Source: UBA6109 sp035366835 | Lineage (GTDB): Bacteria; Desulfobacterota; Syntrophia; Syntrophales; UBA6109 | Direction: 5' to 3' | Assembly: GCA_035366835.1 (NCBI GenBank) | Contig: DAOSIS010000006.1 | Span: 70,506-134,505, forward strand | Length of the DNA stretch: 64,000 nt | Shown: piece after piece, positions 33,642 through 43,287 of the stretch | Numbering within the stretch: position 1 is the stretch's first letter | Layout of the letters: each line of letters starts with the position of its first letter | The notes under the pieces: generated by a model | Told to the model about the DNA's origin: nothing | What the model saw: only the letters and a program-made list of their open reading frames with translations | Databases searched by the model: none | Position numbers and translations under genes: made by a program

Positions 33642-35321
33642 ATGGGAAGCCGACGGACGATTCTGACGCCCAGCCTCATCGCGATCGTGGGGTTCCTCAC
33701 GGTCTGCCCGGTCGTCATGCTCCTCTTCGGGAGCTTCAGTTCGGGCCTGGACGCGTTCGGAACCTTCACGCTGGAGAAGTACGTCACGTCCTACACGGAC
33801 CCGGCCTTCGCCCATATTCTCGTCAATACGGCCGTCTTCACGCTCGGCTCCGCCGTCGTCGCGACCTTCCTGGCGCTCTTTCTCGCCTACCTGAATACGA
33901 GGACCAACATCCCCTTCAAGTTCCTGTTCCGGGTCATCTCCATCATCCCGATGATGATCCCCCATATCCTCTTCGCCGTCAGCTGGGTCCTGCTGCTGAA
34001 CCCGACGAACGGGCTGATCAATCTCTATCTGAAGCAGCTGTTCAACATCCAGGGGGCGCTCTTCAACATCTACACGCTGCCGGGGATGATCCTCGTGGAG
34101 GGCCTGCTGGATCTGCCGATCGCCTACCTGATCGTCGCGCCGGCCATGGCCGCATTCGACGTCTCCCTGGAGGAATCGTCGAAGGTCTGCGGCGCCTCGA
34201 ACCTGAGCACACTGCGCCGGGTCACGCTGCCGATCCTGCGGCCGGCGATCCTGGCCGCCTTCACGCTGGTGATCATCCGGAGCCTGGCCTCCTTCGCCGT
34301 TCCGTCCGTCATCGGCATGCCGGGGCGCATCTACGTCCTGGCGACGCACATCTACCGCATCGTCTCGACCGGGTTTGCCACGGACTACGGCGTGGCGGCG
34401 GCGGTGGGCATGAGCGTCCTCGCCGCGTCCGTCACGCTCATCTACCTCTACCGTCACCTGACCTCCGAAGGAGAGAAATACGTCACGATTTCGAGCCGCG
34501 GCTACCGCCCCACGGTGATCGACCTCAAGGGCGCGCGGATCCCCCTGTTCGGCGCCGTCGGCGTCCTGTCGTTCATCCTCATCGTCCTGCCGGTGATCGT
34601 GCTCTTCTACGCCTCGCTCCTGCCCTACTCCATGGTGCCGAGCGCCAAGGCCTTCTCGCTGATGAGCCTGAAGAACTGGACCGCCGTCATCCATGACCCG
34701 ATCTCTCTCCTGTCCCTGAAGAACAGCCTCTTCCTCGGCGTCGCGGGAGCGACACTCGGCGTGATCCTCTCCGTCTTCGTCTCCTACGTCATCGTCAAGG
34801 TCCGGACGCGCGCCGCCGGCGTCCTGGAATCCCTGAGTTTCCTCTCCTTCTCCTTCCCCGGGATCGTCATCGGCGTGGGCTTCATGTGGCTCTTCGTCCG
34901 CACGCCGCTCTACGCGACGATCTGGGCGCTTCTCATCGGCTACATCGCCACCTATCTTCCCTACGGGATCCGCCCCCTCTCGAGTGCATTCGTCCAGATC
35001 CACAGCCATCTGGAGGAATCGTCCCGCGTCTGCGGCGGCGGGACGCTCTACACGATGCGGAGGATCATTGTCCCGCTTCTCATCCCCGGTATCGTCTCCG
35101 GCTGGATCCTGATGGCCACCATGTTCGTCCGGGAGTTGAGCATTTCCGTCGTCCTCTCCCGCCCCGGCACGGAGGTCCTGGCCGTGCAGATCCTGCGCTT
35201 CGCCGAGGACGGCCTCTGGGGAAAACTCTCCGCCCTGGGAATCCTGATGATCTTCTTCTCGACGGCCCTTGTCATCATGGCGACGCTGATCGGCGCAAGG
35301 CTCTCGAAGGTGGAGAACTGA
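33642..35321 (+). CDS. ABC transporter permease, fused two-domain (FbpB type)
   Basis: A 559-aa membrane protein with about 12 helices in two repeats, each with the EAA loop that meets the ATPase: LEESSKVCGASNLSTLRRVTLPILRP (about residue 180) and LEESSRVCGGGTLYTMRRIIVPLLIPG (about residue 465). A fused pair of this kind is typical of iron(III) importers. The ATG at 33642 (MGSRRTILTPSLIAI) is chosen over an in-frame TTG upstream because a GGGGAA site is present. Third gene of the importer operon. Confidence 0.92.
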   Translation: MGSRRTILTPSLIAIVGFLTVCPVVMLLFGSFSSGLDAFGTFTLEKYVTSYTDPAFAHILVNTAVFTLGSAVVATFLALFLAYLNTRTNIPFKFLFRVISIIPMMIPHILFAVSWVLLLNPTNGLINLYLKQLFNIQGALFNIYTLPGMILVEGLLDLPIAYLIVAPAMAAFDVSLEESSKVCGASNLSTLRRVTLPILRPAILAAFTLVIIRSLASFAVPSVIGMPGRIYVLATHIYRIVSTGFATDYGVAAAVGMSVLAASVTLIYLYRHLTSEGEKYVTISSRGYRPTVIDLKGARIPLFGAVGVLSFILIVLPVIVLFYASLLPYSMVPSAKAFSLMSLKNWTAVIHDPISLLSLKNSLFLGVAGATLGVILSVFVSYVIVKVRTRAAGVLESLSFLSFSFPGIVIGVGFMWLFVRTPLYATIWALLIGYIATYLPYGIRPLSSAFVQIHSHLEESSRVCGGGTLYTMRRIIVPLLIPGIVSGWILMATMFVRELSISVVLSRPGTEVLAVQILRFAEDGLWGKLSALGILMIFFSTALVIMATLIGARLSKVEN

Positions 35322-35535
35322 AAAAAGGGCCGCCCATGATCCCGCTCTTCTTCCCGCGGGGCTTTCCGGTCCGGGACACCCTGCCTGCCGTTCATCGGTA
35401 CAATAATTGCTTTATCATCACGGTCTGCCATCGCGGTCCCCTTTCATTCCAGTCTCCTCCCTGGAATCTTGAGAGGGTTTTTTCTTTTCGAACCGGATGC
35501 TTGCCGCGTGCCCGGACGGACGGGGGGGGTAGATC
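35322..35535. other. Intergenic, 214 bases
   Basis: Lies between the permease and the sensor kinase. I see no convincing hairpin terminator. An AT-rich patch (gtacaataattgctttatc, 35399-35417) might hold the promoter of the kinase, but no clear boxes are present. Confidence 0.25.
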
Positions 35536-38214
35536 ATGTTTGGTGGAAAGTACCGTTATTTTTTTGACACGACGGCCATCGGCATCCTTCACTGCGACGC
35601 GTCCGGCTTTTTCCATGACGTGAACCCCTCTTTCTGCCGGATGCTCGGCTACTCGGCGGAGGAAATCGGACGTCTCAGATACCAGGATGTCACGCCGGAA
35701 AAATGGCGTAACCTCGACGGGTGTATCCTGCAGCAGGTGTCCGAGCGTGGTTATTCCGACGAATTCGAGAAGGAGTACATCCGCAAGGACGGCTCGGTAT
35801 TCCCCGTGACCGTCCGCATCTGGGAACTGCCCTCCCGCCGTGGAAAAGGCAGAACCCTGACCATGATGGGAATGGTCAGGGACATTACCGGCGACAAGAG
35901 CAATCAGGAGTCCATGCAAAAGAAGGAGAAGCGGTACCGCAGGATCTTCGAACAGATCCAGGAGATCTATTACGAGGTCGATGACCGGGGAGTGGTTCTG
36001 GAGATATCTCCCTCCGTAAAGAACATGCTCGGCTATGCAAGGGAAGACCTGATCGGAACTCCGATTGCAGACCTGTATGCGCAGCGGGAGGACTGCCTGC
36101 ATTTTCTTGATCTGCTCCGCTCGGAGGGCTGTCTCAGCGACTACGAAGTCCTTCTGAAGCACGGCAGCGGCGATTCAGTGTTCTGTTCGGTCAGCGTGAA
36201 GATGGTCAAGGACCAGAGCGACACTTTTTACATCGGTTCCGTCAAGAACATCAGCAGACGAAAAGCCATCGAAGGCAGACTGAAGGACAGTGAAACACTC
36301 TTCCGGCTGCTCTTTGACCGATCCGGTGAACCGCAGCTGTTGATCGACCGTGGACTCTTTGTGGACTGCAATGAAGCGGCCCTCAGGATGCTGGGGTGCG
36401 CCGACAGGCAGGAAATCCTCGGTCTCAGGCCTTCCGACATCTCTCCGGCCTTTCAGCCCGAAGGCCTGAGTTCCAGCCAAAGAGAAGACGTCCTCTTCGA
36501 TCAGGCCTATCGGGAAGGCAGCGTCCAGTTCGAGTGGATGCACCGGCGGAGAGACGGAAGCGAATTCCTGACGGAGGTCGTACTGACCGGCATCCCCTTT
36601 CAGGGGAAATGGATGCTGCACACAACATGGCGCGATATCACGGAACGCGAGCGGATCACATCGGAGCTCAAAGAAAGCGAGGCGCGCATCCGGACGCTCA
36701 TGGACTGCATGCCTGTAGCCGTCATCCGCACGGACCGCAACGGCGTCATTGCCTACTGGAACAAGGCCGGCGAATCCCTTTTCGGGTACTCCGCGGATGA
36801 AGCCCGGGGGCGCAGGATTACGGACCTCATCATCCCCAACGACATTTACCCCGCCCTTCACCGCCATATGCAGGAATTCGAGAAGGTCGGGTATTCCGGG
36901 GAATTCATGCCCGCGGGGGAATATGAGCTTCTCGACAAGAGCGGCGCTCGCGTCCCCGTGTATGCAATCCTGACGGCCGTCCGGGTCGAAAAGGGAGATC
37001 CGGCGTTCTTCACGTTCAATGTGGACCTGCGGGAAAGAAAGCAGCTGGAACTCCAGGTGCGACAGGTCCAGAAGATGCAGGCCATCGGCACGCTGGCGGG
37101 CGGCATCGCCCATGACTTCAACAACATTCTGAGCGCCATCATGGGCTATACGGATCTGTCATTGCGCGCCTTGCCCCAAGACGGCCCGCTGAAGCGATAT
37201 CTGTCACATGTGTATGAAGCGAGCGAGCGGGCGAAAGACCTGGTGAAACAGATCCTCACGTTCAGCCGCCAAACCGAAAGGAAGAAGATCCCCCTTCATG
37301 CGCTGCCGGTGGTCAAGGAGGCGTTGAAGTTGTTGCGGGCGTCTCTGCCGGCCATGGTCGAAATCAGACAGAACATCGACGTCCAGAACGATCTCATTCT
37401 GGCCGATCCGACGTCCATTCATCAGGTGCTGATGAACCTGTGCACGAACGCCGCGCAGTCGATGCTGGATCAAAAAGGCCTGCTGACCGTTACCCTGGAG
37501 GACATCGAATTCAAACCGGGAGACTTTGTCCCGCATACCTCCCTGACGCCGCGACAGTACCTGCATCTGTCCGTCGCCGATACCGGCTGCGGGATCGATC
37601 CGATCATCCTGGACCGGATCTTCGATCCCTTTTTCACCACGAAGAAATCAGGCGAAGGGACCGGTATGGGCCTCGCGGTCGTCCACGGCATCGTGAAGGA
37701 CTTGGGGGGAACGATTACGGTGCATTCCGAACTGCAAAACGGCTCAAGATTCGATATTTACCTGCCCTCGCTCTGCAAGGACGCAAACGAATCATCGGCG
37801 GCACAGGATCGGGCTCCGCTGCTCAAAGGCGAAGGAAATATTCTGTTTGTGGATGACGAAGCCGGATTGGCCGAACTGGGGAAAGAAATGATCAGCAACC
37901 TGGGATACACGGTCACAAGCAGGAGCAGCAGCGTGGAGGCGCTGGAAGCATTCCGCTTCAAGCCGGACGCCTTCGATCTCCTGATCACGGATCATTACAT
38001 GCCGAATATGAGCGGTCTCGAATTGACGGAGGAAATCCTGAAGATCCGCCCGGACCTGCCGGTTATCCTGTGTACGGGCTTCGACAGGCCCGTTTCCATG
38101 GCCCGGTTGCACGCACTTGGCGTTCGCGAGATCATTCACAAACCGATCGTTCTGTACCAGCTCGGCAAGGTCATCGAAGCGCTGCTTCCACCTCCGAAAG
38201 ACCGCGACAGGTAA
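35536..38214 (+). CDS. Hybrid sensor histidine kinase with four PAS domains and a receiver
   Basis: An 892-aa cytoplasmic sensor without membrane segments. Four PAS domains (about residues 5-120, 133-243, 253-371, 383-500) detect internal signals, perhaps redox or a small ligand. The HisKA helix has the phospho-accepting His526 (GIAHDFNN), followed by an HATPase domain (NLCTNAAQSM, DTGCGID, GTGMGLAVV) and a C-terminal receiver starting ILFVDDEAGL (about 776) with DHYMPN. It is followed five bases later by a sigma-54 response regulator. A phosphorelay from kinase to own receiver to regulator is likely. The signal is unknown. Confidence 0.93.
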   Translation: MFGGKYRYFFDTTAIGILHCDASGFFHDVNPSFCRMLGYSAEEIGRLRYQDVTPEKWRNLDGCILQQVSERGYSDEFEKEYIRKDGSVFPVTVRIWELPSRRGKGRTLTMMGMVRDITGDKSNQESMQKKEKRYRRIFEQIQEIYYEVDDRGVVLEISPSVKNMLGYAREDLIGTPIADLYAQREDCLHFLDLLRSEGCLSDYEVLLKHGSGDSVFCSVSVKMVKDQSDTFYIGSVKNISRRKAIEGRLKDSETLFRLLFDRSGEPQLLIDRGLFVDCNEAALRMLGCADRQEILGLRPSDISPAFQPEGLSSSQREDVLFDQAYREGSVQFEWMHRRRDGSEFLTEVVLTGIPFQGKWMLHTTWRDITERERITSELKESEARIRTLMDCMPVAVIRTDRNGVIAYWNKAGESLFGYSADEARGRRITDLIIPNDIYPALHRHMQEFEKVGYSGEFMPAGEYELLDKSGARVPVYAILTAVRVEKGDPAFFTFNVDLRERKQLELQVRQVQKMQAIGTLAGGIAHDFNNILSAIMGYTDLSLRALPQDGPLKRYLSHVYEASERAKDLVKQILTFSRQTERKKIPLHALPVVKEALKLLRASLPAMVEIRQNIDVQNDLILADPTSIHQVLMNLCTNAAQSMLDQKGLLTVTLEDIEFKPGDFVPHTSLTPRQYLHLSVADTGCGIDPIILDRIFDPFFTTKKSGEGTGMGLAVVHGIVKDLGGTITVHSELQNGSRFDIYLPSLCKDANESSAAQDRAPLLKGEGNILFVDDEAGLAELGKEMISNLGYTVTSRSSSVEALEAFRFKPDAFDLLITDHYMPNMSGLELTEEILKIRPDLPVILCTGFDRPVSMARLHALGVREIIHKPIVLYQLGKVIEALLPPPKDRDR

Positions 38215-38219
38215 TCGAC

Positions 38220-39626
38220 ATGGCAAATATCCTGGTCATTGATGACGAAGCTTCCATCCGGGAGTTGTTCCGCGACATCGTCGGCGGCATGGGGCACGGG
38301 ATCGAGTGCGCCTGCTCCGCAGATGAGGGCATGAAAGCCGCAAACACCCGTCATTTCGACGCGGTGTTTCTGGATATCAACCTGCCGGACGGAAACGGTC
38401 TGACGCTGCTCTCCAAGATCCGGGACGTTCCCGGCAAACCGGAAGTCATCATCATGACCGGATTCGGCAGCGTCGAGAACGCCGAGCTGGCCATCACCAA
38501 CAGCGCCTGGGACTACATTGAAAAACCGATCGTAAAGACGATGATCGAACTGCCCCTGTTGCGGGCCCTGCAATACCGAGAGACGAAGAAGGAAACCAAG
38601 AAGGTCCTTGCGCTCAGACGCGAAAGCATCATCGGAGGCAGTTCCGCAATCAACGCATGCCTGGAACTCGTGGCGCAAGCCGCTGCCGGAGACGTCAACG
38701 CGCTCATTGCCGGGGAAACGGGGACGGGAAAGGAGTTGATTGCGAGAACCATACATCAGAACAGCCGGAGGGGCGGAAAGGCGTTCGTGACCGTTGACTG
38801 CGCGTCCCTTCCCCCGACGATTATTGAGAGTGTCCTTTTCGGCCACGAGAAAGGGGCCTTTACCGGTGCCGATCGCCAGCGTGCCGGACTGGTCAAACAG
38901 GCGGATGGCGGCACGCTGTTCCTAGACGAAATAGGCGAGCTCCCCCTGGAACTCCAGAAGACTTTCCTGCGGGTTCTGCAGGAGCATCGCTTCCGCCCCG
39001 TGGGATCCTCCTGCGAGATCGAAAGCCGGTTCCGCCTCATCGCCGCCACGAACCGCGATCTCGAACGGATGGCGCAGGCGGGGGATTTCCGCAGCGATCT
39101 CCTCTATCGCCTGAGCACGTTCACAATCGAAGTGCCTCCCCTGCGAAAACGTCTGGAAGACATCGGTGAACTGATCCTCCATTACACGAAGAAGTTCTGC
39201 GATCGGTACGGAACGGAGATGAAGGGGTTTTCGCCGGAGTTTCTCCACGCCTGCCAGATGTACGATTGGCCCGGAAACGTACGTGAATTGGTGAATGTGC
39301 TGGAAAAGGCGTTTCTTGCCGCCCTGCAGGAGCCGATCCTGTTTCCGAAACATCTGCCTATGCATATCAGGCTCCGCATGGTTCGCGAAGTCGTGGGCTG
39401 CCTGAAAACCGATCCGGAAAAGACGAACGCCCCATTGGGGTCCCTCCAGGAAAGAAGGAAGACGGCCATCGCCCGTGAGGAGAAACAGTATCTTCAGGAA
39501 CTCATGGCCGCCACGGACGGGGATATTGCCTCCGCCTGCAGGATCTCCGGACTTTCGAAGGTCAGGTTGTACGTCCTCCTCAAGAAACATGGAATGGCCA
39601 GGAAGGACTTCCAAAACCTTTCGTAG
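38220..39626 (+). CDS. Sigma-54-dependent response regulator (NtrC family)
   Basis: A 468-aa regulator. The receiver covers residues 1-125, with phospho-Asp52 (VFLDINLPDG). The AAA+ domain (about 138-375) has Walker A GETGTGKE (165-172), GAFTGA (212-217) that touches sigma-54, and Walker B TLFLDEIGE. The C-terminal Fis-type helix-turn-helix ends at the tail (ACRISGLSKVRLYVLLKKHGM). It starts five bases after the PAS kinase, so the two are a pair. A sigma-54-like promoter lies in the next intergenic region, before a chemoreceptor gene, a likely target. Confidence 0.94.
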   Translation: MANILVIDDEASIRELFRDIVGGMGHGIECACSADEGMKAANTRHFDAVFLDINLPDGNGLTLLSKIRDVPGKPEVIIMTGFGSVENAELAITNSAWDYIEKPIVKTMIELPLLRALQYRETKKETKKVLALRRESIIGGSSAINACLELVAQAAAGDVNALIAGETGTGKELIARTIHQNSRRGGKAFVTVDCASLPPTIIESVLFGHEKGAFTGADRQRAGLVKQADGGTLFLDEIGELPLELQKTFLRVLQEHRFRPVGSSCEIESRFRLIAATNRDLERMAQAGDFRSDLLYRLSTFTIEVPPLRKRLEDIGELILHYTKKFCDRYGTEMKGFSPEFLHACQMYDWPGNVRELVNVLEKAFLAALQEPILFPKHLPMHIRLRMVREVVGCLKTDPEKTNAPLGSLQERRKTAIAREEKQYLQELMAATDGDIASACRISGLSKVRLYVLLKKHGMARKDFQNLS

Positions 39627-39989
39627 AACGAAACTCGTTTCTCCGCACGAAACAAGGGCATAAGTCATCGAATAGCTTCAACATCTCTTCTCCTCTCGTC
39701 CCCCGCATTTTTCTCCCGAGGGGTGTCCGTCGGTGCGGCAGCCGTCACATCACGGAGCAGCATCATCACAACCTATCGATTATTCTACGATTTTATTATT
39801 TCACCTTGTTGGTACGATTCTTGTTTTCGGGAAAAATCGGCAGGACGTCCGCGAACAGATGCATGAGTTGCCGCCCCCGGAACGGGAATAGAGGATCGAC
39901 GTTGCATGAGCGATTTCTTATTGCGGTGCCGTCGGCGGCTTGAATTCTGCGATTGAAGATTCTTTCATGAAATGGATCGGGGAGGAATG
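39627..39989 (+). promoter_or_regulatory. Intergenic region with sigma-54-like promoter (39809-39825)
   Basis: This 363-base gap contains TTGGTACGATTCTTGTT, matching the sigma-54 pattern TTGGCACG-N4-TTGCW except for T in place of two C residues. The GG-to-G(C/T) spacing is correct. It would start about 150 bases before the chemoreceptor. The upstream part (39650-39800), with AT-rich patches, could hold activator sites for the regulator encoded just upstream. No gene was found. Confidence 0.45.
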
Positions 39990-41606
39990 ATGAAAAAGTT
40001 CGGCTTGGGTGTGAAATTGATGGGTGGGTTTCTGTGCATCGCGGCACTGACGCTGGTCGTTGGGGCCGTGGGGATGATCAAGATCAGAGCCATCGAGAAA
40101 GCGGACCGGATGATGTACGACGAAAACGTCGTGGGTCTGGAAGCGGCTTCCCGCATCGACGCCATGTTTTTGGAAATGAGAACGCTTACGATCTACAGCG
40201 CGGTCGATCGATTCGTACTGGGCAAATCCATCGACAATCGGGTCTCCGCCATCCGGGAACTCGACAAGAAAGGCTTCGGGCTTCTCGCCCAGTATGAGAA
40301 GACCGTCTCGAGCGAAGAAAACCGGAAGATCTACCAGGATCTGAAGGCGAGTCTCGAAAGGTACTGTTCCGCGCGGGACCGACTGCTTGCGGCGGTTTCG
40401 GCAGGCAACAAGGAGGAGACGGTCCGCGAAATGCAAGGCGAAGGCGCCGTCCTCGGGCAGAAGCTTACTACCCTGCTTGACAGCATGATTGTCCTGAACA
40501 GGGAAGCGGCCCGGCGCACTGCGGAAAACAACGCGTCTTCCGCAACCGCGGCGATGTGGTTCAGCGCCGTCATTACGGGGCTGATCGTCATCGCGGCCGT
40601 GATTCTGGGAACCTTCCTCACACTTTCCATCACCCGTCCCGTCAACCGCGTCACAGAAGGACTGACGGAGGGCGCCGGGCAGGTCGCCTCCGCGGCCACG
40701 CAGGTATCCTCCGCTTCCCAGCAGCTGGCTGAAGGGGCATCCGAACAGGCCTCTTCGCTGGAGGAGACATCGTCCTCGCTCGAGGAAATGTCGTCCATGA
40801 CGAAACAAAACGCCGATCATGCAAACCAGGCGAAGGCCATGATGGGGGAAGCCCGGCAGATTGTGGAGAAGGTGAGCGGCCACATGCAGAATATGTCTGA
40901 TGCGATCAGCGAAATCACCTCTTCCAGCGAAGAGACCAGCAAGATCATCAAGACGATCGATGAAATCGCCTTCCAGACAAACCTGTTGGCCCTCAATGCA
41001 GCGGTCGAAGCCGCGCGCGCGGGCGAAGCCGGCGCCGGCTTTGCGGTCGTGGCCGACGAGGTGCGAAATCTGGCAATGCGCGCAGCGGAAGCGGCGAAAA
41101 ACACGAACAATCTCATCGAAGGCACGGTCAAGGCGGTGCGCAGAGGCAGTGATCTGACGAGCCTGACACAGGAGGCGTTCAAGGAAAATGCGGCGATCGC
41201 CGGGAAGATCGGCCAGTTGATCGATGAAATTGCGACGGCTTCCGAGGAACAGGCCCAAGGCATCAGCCAAATCAACACGGCCGTGGCGGAAATGGACAAG
41301 GTGACGCAGGCGACCGCAGCGAGCGCGGAGGAATCGGCGTCGGCGTCAGAGGAGATGAACGCCCAGGCGCACATGATGAAGGACTTTGTCCAAGAGCTGG
41401 TCTCCGTGATCCACGGTGGAAACGGAAATTCGATCTCCCCGTCGTCCGCCGAACCGGTCCACCGTTCCGCGAAGAAGCCTGCGACTCAGGCCCTCACCGA
41501 AAAGCAGTCCGGCGCCGTCGCCCCTCTGAAAGGCGGCGGCCTGTCAGGAAAGATCGTGAAACCGGATCAGGTCATTCCCCTCGAAGAGGACTTCAAGAGC
41601 TTCTGA
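39990..41606 (+). CDS. Methyl-accepting chemotaxis protein
   Basis: A 538-aa chemoreceptor. First helix about residues 7-25, a four-helix-bundle-like sensing domain (about 30-180), second helix (about 190-212, AVITGLIVIAAVILGTFL), HAMP, then a signalling domain whose tip is EIAFQTNLLALNAAVEAARAGEAGAGFAVVADEVRNLA. The chosen ATG at 39990 is 5 bases after GGGGAGG; an ATG three bases upstream is too close. A CheA/CheW cluster is not nearby. Its upstream sigma-54-like site suggests control by the regulator encoded before it. Confidence 0.92.
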   Translation: MKKFGLGVKLMGGFLCIAALTLVVGAVGMIKIRAIEKADRMMYDENVVGLEAASRIDAMFLEMRTLTIYSAVDRFVLGKSIDNRVSAIRELDKKGFGLLAQYEKTVSSEENRKIYQDLKASLERYCSARDRLLAAVSAGNKEETVREMQGEGAVLGQKLTTLLDSMIVLNREAARRTAENNASSATAAMWFSAVITGLIVIAAVILGTFLTLSITRPVNRVTEGLTEGAGQVASAATQVSSASQQLAEGASEQASSLEETSSSLEEMSSMTKQNADHANQAKAMMGEARQIVEKVSGHMQNMSDAISEITSSSEETSKIIKTIDEIAFQTNLLALNAAVEAARAGEAGAGFAVVADEVRNLAMRAAEAAKNTNNLIEGTVKAVRRGSDLTSLTQEAFKENAAIAGKIGQLIDEIATASEEQAQGISQINTAVAEMDKVTQATAASAEESASASEEMNAQAHMMKDFVQELVSVIHGGNGNSISPSSAEPVHRSAKKPATQALTEKQSGAVAPLKGGGLSGKIVKPDQVIPLEEDFKSF

Positions 41607-41633
41607 TCCGCCGCCCGCGTGGTCCGGTCAAGA

Positions 41634-41671
41634 CGGCATCGCCGCCCGTCGGAGGATGGGCGGCGATGCCG
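41634..41671 (+). terminator. Hairpin after the chemoreceptor gene
   Basis: A perfect 14-bp stem (CGGCATCGCCGCCC with GGGCGGCGATGCCG) with a 10-base loop stands 27 bases after the stop. No U tract follows, so it may be a Rho-aided stop or 3'-end protector rather than a classic terminator. Confidence 0.6.
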
Positions 41672-42048
41672 CGAACAATGGTCGACGAAGGTGGAGAAGT
41701 AGGAAAGGCCTTTCGTCCGGCGTCGTGACGCCTTGTCCCGATCGGTCCCCTCACGGTCCCGAGCCCCTCCCGGCGGGTCCCCGGCGATCAAGATTCTGTT
41801 GACACATAAGGCCTCTCCCGCTATATTCCGTGCGCGCAGGGAAGGCACGGAAAACCTGCGGAGCTGATTTCAGGAGTGATATACGTGAGTTGCATGTTTA
41901 GATTCTTCATTCCCTTAATATGAGGCGATGACAGAGAACCCGGGCGGTTCTCCGGAAAACGTCGTCCTGCCGCTCTTCTCCGCTGACCGATCGACCTCTT
42001 GGGAGTCATGCCGTGGAAGCCGCGGCATGACGAATCCAGGAGGCGAGA
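41672..42048. other. Intergenic, 377 bases
   Basis: No gene. A weaker hairpin, TCATGCCG-tggaagccg-CGGCATGA (42006-42030), stands just before the next gene. A possible plus-strand -35 (TTGACA near 41798) is followed by TATATT after about 19 bases, a poor promoter. AT-rich patches are present (41820-41930). Nothing else was recognised. Confidence 0.35.
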
Positions 42049-43287
42049 ATGGTCGTTCCCACATCAAGAAAATCGAGTTCCCACCAGGAGACCGAAAAGA
42101 CTCCTTCGAAGACTTGTGCGGTCGACCGGATCGTCGCCGAGTTTGAGGAACGCACCCGCCAGGCGCGCACGGAACTGAAGGAATGGAAAGAGCGCGGCGG
42201 CAAGGTGGTCGGCCTGTACTGCAGCTATGTGCCGGGCGAACTGGTGCGGGCAGCGGGGGCAGTGCCCGTTTCCCTGTGCGGAAACCGTGAACAGGCCTTC
42301 GACGTGGCGGAGCGGGACCTGCCGCGGAGCTTCTGCCCGCTGATCAAGGCGAGCTATGGGATGGCCGTCGCCGGAACATGCCCGTTCTTCCACTTTTCCG
42401 ATTGCGTCATCGGCGAGACCACCTGCGACGGCAAGAAGAAGGTCTTCGAACTCATGGCGGGCTTGAAGCCCATCCACGTCATGCAGCTCCCCTTCCGTCA
42501 GGACGCCCCGGAGTCCCTTGCGGCATGGACCACGGAAATCCGCCGCGCCGCCCGTTTCATCGAGACGCAGACCGGCTGCGTCCCGACGCTGGCAGGCATG
42601 AGGAGCGCCATCCGCGAGGAAAATGCGCTCCGGCGGATGCTCGGGGAGCTCGTGGCCGTCTTTGAACGGGACGATCCCCCCATGACCTGGTTCTCCGCGA
42701 TGCACGTCCTGCACGCCCGCAACTTCATGCCGGACCGTGCGGAATACCTCAAACTGCTGCGCCGGTTGCTCTCCGCCCTGCGGGACATCACCCCGCAGCC
42801 GCTCCGCGCCCGGAAACCCCGTATCCTGGTCACGGGCACCCCCATCTCGCCGGCCTCCGACAAGGTCCTGCGCAGCGTGGAGGAGGCCGGCGGGCGCGTC
42901 GTTTGCCACGACGCATGCAGCGGCGTGAAATCCTTCGACCGCCTCGTGAACGAAGACGCCGATCCCTTCGAGGCGCTGGCCGAGCGCACGCTTTCCATCC
43001 CCTGCTCCTGCATGAGCCCCAACAGGGGGCGCTTCGAACTGATGCGCCGGATGGCCGAACGCTATCGCGTCGACGCCGTCATCGATACGGTCCTGCATGC
43101 CTGCCACACCTTCAACGTGGAGTCCGCCCTGGTGCGGCGCTTTGTCACGGACGAACTCGGCCTCCGCTACCTGAAGCTGGAGACGGATTTTTCCGAAGGC
43201 GACGCCGGACAGATCCGGACGAGGATCGAAGCCTTCGTGGAGATGATATCCGGATCGCCGGGAACGGGGGACTCGCATGGCGCCTGA
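42049..43287 (+). CDS. 2-hydroxyacyl-CoA dehydratase-family protein (double-cubane-type)
   Basis: A 412-aa single-gene member of the family that includes 2-hydroxyacyl-CoA dehydratase subunit B, benzoyl-CoA reductase subunits and double-cubane cluster proteins. These use iron-sulfur clusters and ATP-driven electrons to make difficult reductions. Family features: LYCSYVPGELVRAAGAVPV, SFCPLIKASYGMA, and FSDCVIGETTCDGKKKVFE, plus the Cys in SIPCSCMSPN. The usual partner subunit and the ATP-driven activator are not adjacent. The activator may be elsewhere. The stop overlaps a remnant gene by 11 bases. Confidence 0.85.
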   Translation: MVVPTSRKSSSHQETEKTPSKTCAVDRIVAEFEERTRQARTELKEWKERGGKVVGLYCSYVPGELVRAAGAVPVSLCGNREQAFDVAERDLPRSFCPLIKASYGMAVAGTCPFFHFSDCVIGETTCDGKKKVFELMAGLKPIHVMQLPFRQDAPESLAAWTTEIRRAARFIETQTGCVPTLAGMRSAIREENALRRMLGELVAVFERDDPPMTWFSAMHVLHARNFMPDRAEYLKLLRRLLSALRDITPQPLRARKPRILVTGTPISPASDKVLRSVEEAGGRVVCHDACSGVKSFDRLVNEDADPFEALAERTLSIPCSCMSPNRGRFELMRRMAERYRVDAVIDTVLHACHTFNVESALVRRFVTDELGLRYLKLETDFSEGDAGQIRTRIEAFVEMISGSPGTGDSHGA

